Shown piece by piece: positions 58,741-64,000 of a stretch of DNA of 64,000 nucleotides. The notes under the pieces are model-generated. The model did no database searches, was not told the DNA's origin, and was given only the letters and a program-made list of their open reading frames with translations. Source of the stretch: Dryomyza anilis (taxonomy: Eukaryota > Arthropoda > Insecta > Diptera > Dryomyzidae). Position numbers and translations under genes: made by a program. The first letter of the stretch is position 1. Each line of letters opens with the position of its first letter. The stretch lies in the NCBI GenBank assembly GCA_951804985.1, contig OX638131.1, forward strand, positions 8,408,630 to 8,472,629, in the 5' to 3' direction.

Positions 58741-60837
58741 TATGTTCAAAATTAAAAATTCTAAACGAAGACCAAAAAAAAAAAAATCGAATTTCTACTT
58801 GACCTTTTTTAGAAAACTTTGTGATATGTATATTAATACCTGCATAACTTTTTTGTTACATAAAGATATTTAAAAGGCCTAAAAATCATTTTAATAAATA
58901 TATTTCCAAATGAACAAACCACAAAACCCTTTTCCAAATGAAGTACTAGACAAACCAAAACTTGGTACTCAATTTACGTACCTCTGAAAACCACTCAAAT
59001 GGAATATGAAAATAGTATTGAGAACCTATGATTAACTTAACTTCAAAAACAACAGAAAAAAGTATAAAAAAAGAAAAATTTAAATGAAAATTACAAAAGT
59101 GTGTTGAAATGTGAGCAACCACATGAGCACGAGTACTGGACCGACTGAAGCGCCCTGCTGTGGCTTTAAACAATACAACAACAACAATAATAATAATAAG
59201 AACAACATCAAGGTAAAAAAAAACAACAACAACAACAACACAAATAGAAGTGAACATTGAACGTGGGGTAATTATGACCCTTGGAATGGTTACATGCCAA
59301 ACTGCGTTATATTCGTCCTCCACAGCGACGACGCGTCGTCGTACGTCAGACGTTGTTTTGCATTTTTGTTGCCCGATTTCTAGAGCAAGTTTCAATGAGT
59401 CTAAACGATGGCAACAACAATAACCAAAGGGTTTTTTTTTTTGGAATTCGCAAAAGGGGTTACAAAATTTTTGCTAAACTATACACGTTATTGTCGGTCG
59501 TGGCTTGCAAAATAAGCCTGAGGTTGAAGTTGTTGTCGGTCGGTGTCGCTCTTTTCAGGTTCACCTGTGCTTTGGTTACATATGAGGGCGCTCTTGGCTA
59601 AATTAGGCTAATACCCCAATGAGGGGTGAGGGGAAAGGGGTGGTACTGTTTCAGCAGCGGCTTCATTGAAAAGTGCTCAAGTGGCTGGAAGTGCTATTTA
59701 CAGAGGTTTCAAAAGTTATTTTATGCGTGTTTAGGTTTCGACTTCAGTTATAGTTGGAAATTTTAGTATTTCGCTGGCACTTAAAAGGTTCCCGCAGTGT
59801 TTTAATTTCGACTAAACTCAGTTTATGTGAACTAGCTAGGTTTTGCTTATATTCTACTTGCATTTAAAATTATTTATTTTTATTTTATTAATTTTTAATG
59901 ACGCATATTTCTCTTTACTAATTAATTATTTTTTTTTTTTTGAAAACTATTTTTCACAACAAGTAAAGTTAATTCATTCAACCGAACGTCGTATTTTCTC
60001 TTTTTTCTTTTTAATTGCAGATGCTTATCGATCAAGCCACCTGAGAGGTAAAAATAAAAACATTCTTCCTTACTACAAAATAAGAAAAAAATTAAAAAAA
60101 AAAAACATAACATGTAAAAAATGTCTACGAAAAAAATGCAACTTGAGAGTTTTTAGAGCGAAAAATATGTAATAATTACAACAAAAAAAAAAAACGAAAA
60201 AAATGATTATCAAAAAATTCTGTTACCGGAAGTGTTCAAACTGTACAGGGTTGCCAACCAGAAACAGCATTGCGGAACTGTAAAAAGGATATGCAATTTA
60301 ATTGTTGTTGTTCTTCTTCTACTTAAAATAATTAGAGCATAAAATGTCTTTAATTTCCGTTTTTTAATATTAAATGTATTTTAAGCTATATATAAATATT
60401 TCAAGTCAATTCAACGAAATACAGGTAATGTACATTCATTCAATTTATACATTAAGCTCAATCATTTTTTTCAATTTATTTTTAAGCATTTTTAATATTT
60501 CCAAAATATTTAATTTTTTTCAACAGCTTTTTATGCAAACGAGACACAACATTTTTATGAAGTTTTTAATATTTTTTATGCATTTGTTTTTTTTTTTTTC
60601 ACTCTAAAACACTCTTGAGCAAGTCATTTTGGAAAGATATAAGTGTATCAATGTTTTTATTTTCTACTTCTCGCCTGTCCCATTTTTCGATTCGACTACT
60701 TTTTTTGTTTGTTCTCACTTTTATGGCAACGTTTGTTTGATTTGAATTGAATATCTCAATCTGTATATATAATACACTAACATTTCAACATACTTACAGA
60801 AATTAGTATTTTTTATACTTTTAAAAATAAACTTTCC
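58741..60837. other. Ordinary intronic stretch
   Basis: A GC-richer patch with (AAC)n at 59100-59620 produces a 149-codon minus-strand ORF with long Val/Ile runs, which is a microsatellite translation, and a 106-codon plus-strand ORF without domains. Nothing else recognised. Confidence 0.45.
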
Positions 60838-62245
60838 GATATTCTATATCCCATTATATATCATATTTTATAGCCTATTCTATATCATATACTATAGCCT
60901 ATTTTATTGTCTATTCTATATCCTATTTTATATCCTATTCTATGTTCTATTTTATAACCTATTCTATATCATATTCTATATCCTATTCTATATCCTATTC
61001 TATATCCTATTCTATTTCCTATTCTGTATCCCATTCTATATCCTATTTTATATCCTATTCTGTATCCCATTCTATATCCTATTCTATATCCCATTCTATA
61101 TCCTATTCATTCTATTCTATATCCTATTCTATATCCTATTCTATATCCTATTCTATATCCTATTCTATATCCTATTCATTCTATTCTATATCATATTCTA
61201 TATCCTATTCTATATCTTATTCCATATCGCATTCAATTTCTTATTCTATATCATATTCTATATCCTATTCTATATCCTATTCTATATCCTATTCTGTATC
61301 CCATTCTTTATCCTATTCTATATCCCATTCTATATCCTATTCTATATCCTATTCTATATCTTATTCATTCTATTCTATATCCTATTCTATATCCTATTCT
61401 ATATCCTATTCTATATCCTATTCTATACCCTATTCTATATCCTATTCATTCTATATCCTATTCTATATCCTATTCTATATCCTATTCTATATCCCATTCT
61501 ATATCCTATTCTATATCCTATTCTATATCCCATTCTATATCCTATTCTATATCCCATTCTATATCCTATTCTATATCCTATTCTATATCCTATTTTATAT
61601 CCTATTCTGCATCCCATTCTATATCCTATTCTATATCCTATTCTATATCCTATTCTATATCCTATTCTATATCCTATTCTATATCCTATTCTATATCCTA
61701 TTCTATATCCTATTCTATATCCTATTCTATATCCTATTCATTCTATTCTATATCCTATATCCTATTCTATATCTTATTCTATATCCTATTATATACCCTA
61801 TTATATATTCTTATCCATATCCTGTTCTCTATCATATTATATATCATATTATATATCAAATTATATGTCATATTATATATCATATATATATCATATTACA
61901 TATCATATTTTACATCATATTATATGTCATATTCTATATACCATATTATGTATCATATTCCATATCCTATTTTATCTCGTATTCTATATCCTATTCTATT
62001 CTATACGTTATTCTATACCTTATTCTATTCTATACCCTATTATATATCCTATTCTATATCTTATACGGTACCATTCCCTACATTAGAATTTTTTTAAATA
62101 TCCCTTACTTACTAACTCGTATATCATATCTAATATTTTTTCTATTTCCTATTCTATATCATATTCAAAATCATATTCCCTATTATATATGCTATTACCT
62201 ATTATATTTCTTTTGCGATATTCTATTCGATCCCAATTCCTATTG
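60838..62245 (+). repeat. 12-bp minisatellite, TATTCTATATCC unit
   Basis: About 1.4 kb. The 12-bp unit is near perfect over 60960-61800, with CATTCTATTC inserts recurring at several places that reveal block duplications, and degenerates into TATCATATTATA variants at the right. Because 12 is divisible by three, the array keeps a 434-codon frame open, with a Tyr-Ser-Ile-Ser repeat that shifts to Ile-Leu-Phe-Tyr; this is not a gene. Confidence 0.96.
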
Positions 62246-62639
62246 AATTCATTTTTATATAATATACTCCTTAAATTCTATTTTATATACTTTTTATAAA
62301 CTATTGTTTATTGAATTCTATATTCAATGGTATAACATGATTTATATGTATAGTAATTATATGCCCCATTTATTTAGTTATCGAAATATTGAAGTTTTTT
62401 GGTGCCACTTTATTATATATTCTTCCCCTTTTATATAAAAATAGACCTATTAAATTTCTATAAATCAATTTATTATAATATTTTAAAGAAATTATGTATT
62501 ATTTGTTTTAGTTTTTCTAAACATTTCCATTATTCTTGTATTCAAATGATTTCCCATTAATAGAAAAATAAAACAAATATGTAATAGATAATTTCTTTAA
62601 TATATTATAATAAATTGATTTTAGTAGGTAATTAGTAGG

Positions 62640-62880
62640 TAAATTTTGGTTCCAATAAGGTTTCATTAAGGCTTTATTAGGGATTCATGGAGATTTCATT
62701 AAAGATTTAGTAAGGTGACATTAAAATTTCATTAAGGTAGCATTAAGTTTTCATTAAGGTCTCATTAAGGTTCCATTAATGTTCCATTAAGGTTCCATTA
62801 CGGTTCCATTATGGTTCCATTACGGTTCCATTAAGGTTCCATTAAGGTTCCATTACGGTTCCATTAAGACTTCATTAGGA
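62640..62880 (+). repeat. 11-bp minisatellite, AAGGTTCCATT unit
   Basis: Copies of AAGGTTCCATT, cleanest at 62750-62870, with ACGGTTCCATT and AAGGTTTCATT variants at the edges. Confidence 0.92.
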
Positions 62881-64000
62881 TGTTTACTAAAATTAACGGT
62901 TTTAAAGATTTCATTAATGTTTAATACAGATTTATTTGATGTTCTATTAATATTTCATAAATGATTCAGTAAACTTTTGTTAAAATTGCATTGAAATTTC
63001 ATTTATTGAAAAAAAAATCAAGTTTGGAAATTACTTATCTAGATTTGAGTTAGAAAAAACAGTAACATTTCTGTTAGATATCTACTTTTTTTATAAATCT
63101 ACAATTCTAAATTACTTCACAATAATACTGAAATTTTAAATTTTTTAGTTAGATTCCTTTAGTTTTTTTATTTCCTTAATAATCATATTTAATTTATTTT
63201 CTTTAAATATTCCTAAATTACAAATCGTATTTTGCCTCCTTTGTCTCCAACATTAATTAAGCAGAAATTAAAGAACTTATAGTGCTTCTTGGCCACACAA
63301 ACGACGATTTTTAATGCTGATTGATTTAATAAGAATTGAAACAAAAGTCACTTTTTTCTGATAGGAAATCACAAAGCGCACAAAGCTGACTTAATTAAAA
63401 ACGGTATAGCATAAAAAAATATAAAATTTATATTTTCCGGAATTCAATTTAAATATTTAATTAATTAGTTTATGAATTAAATCAATCAATATTATTTAAA
63501 AGTGCTGACACAGCCATTTAAAGCGAGCCTATTTAAATAAAGATTTTTGGTTTACAACGCAACGTATGACATTAACGATTTGTCAACTGTCAAAAATTGC
63601 GCGCTTCGTGATTTTTTTAATAATTTTTAAATCTCCACACATTATAAGTGTTGCCAATATTGAAAATTTGATTTTTCTTTTGTTTTATTTTTGTGTAAAG
63701 TTGGCAACCAGTGAATGGTTAATTACCAACTGGTTTTTTGTGGTTTTCGCCGTTTTGCTGCTTTTTTGTCATAATTTTGTAGACTTTATTTTGACTGCTG
63801 TCACAAATTAATTGAAGCACATTGGCAACACTTGCCGTGGCTGCAACTGCAGCATATTTTACAGTGGCACAAATGCAATTAATACTGCAAAAATTAACTG
63901 CGATTGCGTCACAAAGTGTTTTTGTGGGCGTGCAAATTTAGCAACTATTTTTTCAATTCATTTTTGCTTTCTATATTGCGAGCTGTCAATAAAGAGGCGT
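62881..64000. other. AT-rich intronic stretch to the window end
   Basis: Nothing recognised. The 81-codon ORF at 63566-63811 has no recognisable domain. Confidence 0.45.

Larger units (their letters stand above)
52966..64000 (+). other. dac: First part of the dac intron after coding exon 1 (>11 kb)
   Basis: Starts with the donor GTACGT at 52966. No further dac exon is recognisable up to the window end, so the intron exceeds 11 kb. 52966-54540 is ordinary noncoding DNA with an (ATC)n run near 53790. 55731-56692 and 57225-57720 show nothing beyond AT-rich sequence. The rest is mobile elements and tandem arrays listed separately. In Drosophila, dac noncoding DNA carries tissue enhancers; none can be pinpointed here by eye. 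Confidence 0.85.

Noticed and set aside
58946..59395. 149-codon minus-strand ORF with Val/Ile hydrophobic stretch
   Set aside because: The hydrophobic part is a translated (AAC)n microsatellite, and the rest has no domain.
60942..62246. 434-codon ORF rich in Tyr-Ser-Ile-Ser repeats
   Set aside because: Direct translation of the 12-bp minisatellite; the frame stays open only because the unit is divisible by three and lacks stops.

Overview
This window reads as nuclear DNA of a higher (schizophoran) fly. It is very AT-rich, has a few short GC-richer islands, and holds two protein-coding exons I would defend. One, at 52 kb, is unmistakably the first coding exon of dachshund (dac), with an insect-type poly-Q/poly-H amino terminus followed by the Ski/Sno/Dac domain and a consensus splice donor. 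The other, at 32.65 kb, encodes a secreted Pro/Gln-rich protein that I cannot name. There are no bacterial features. The mini-me-like repeat, tRNA-derived SINEs and short TA-target MITEs all fit a fly; the species is not determinable from the sequence alone.

Layout. 1-32 kb: noncoding DNA dominated by tandem arrays with 19-bp, 11-bp, 16-bp, ~180-bp, 12-bp, T-rich and ~240-bp units, separated by non-repetitive stretches. A GC-richer, promoter-like island lies at 1.6-1.96 kb, and a dense cluster of CGATA motifs with an exact DRE octamer at 23.69-24.06 kb. 32.65-34.0 kb: the secreted-protein exon, preceded by a strong splice acceptor exactly at its ATG, so at least one upstream exon is expected. 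34.1-41 kb: a 1.4-kb segment bounded by 13-bp inverted repeats, and an uninterrupted run of 309 copies of an AT-only 8-mer flanked on both sides by inverted-orientation blocks of the 19-bp minisatellite. 41-49 kb: GC-richer islands upstream of dac, including a cluster of Pho/GAGA-type cores and fifteen GTATCT/AGATAC hexamers within 0.9 kb. 49-52 kb: AT-rich 5' region and a probable leader exon of dac. 52-53 kb: dac coding exon. 53-64 kb: start of the first coding-exon intron of dac, packed with nested transposon relics (two SINE families, MITEs inside a SINE and inside a satellite monomer, a long foldback element, a mini-me-like element) and two more minisatellites.

How it fits together. Both genes point rightwards. 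dac is a nuclear corepressor/transcription factor of the eye-leg-brain network, and such developmental genes commonly sit in large noncoding regulatory territories, which most of this window appears to be. The most interesting content is non-genic: the homogeneous TAATTA-containing array, the CAGATACA/TGTATCTG cluster just upstream of dac, the CGATA cluster that could be a domain boundary, the same minisatellites recurring at several sites and in both orientations, and an empty-site/filled-site pair that fixes a MITE's ends and TA target. I found no coding remnant of an autonomous transposon and no virus-like gene.
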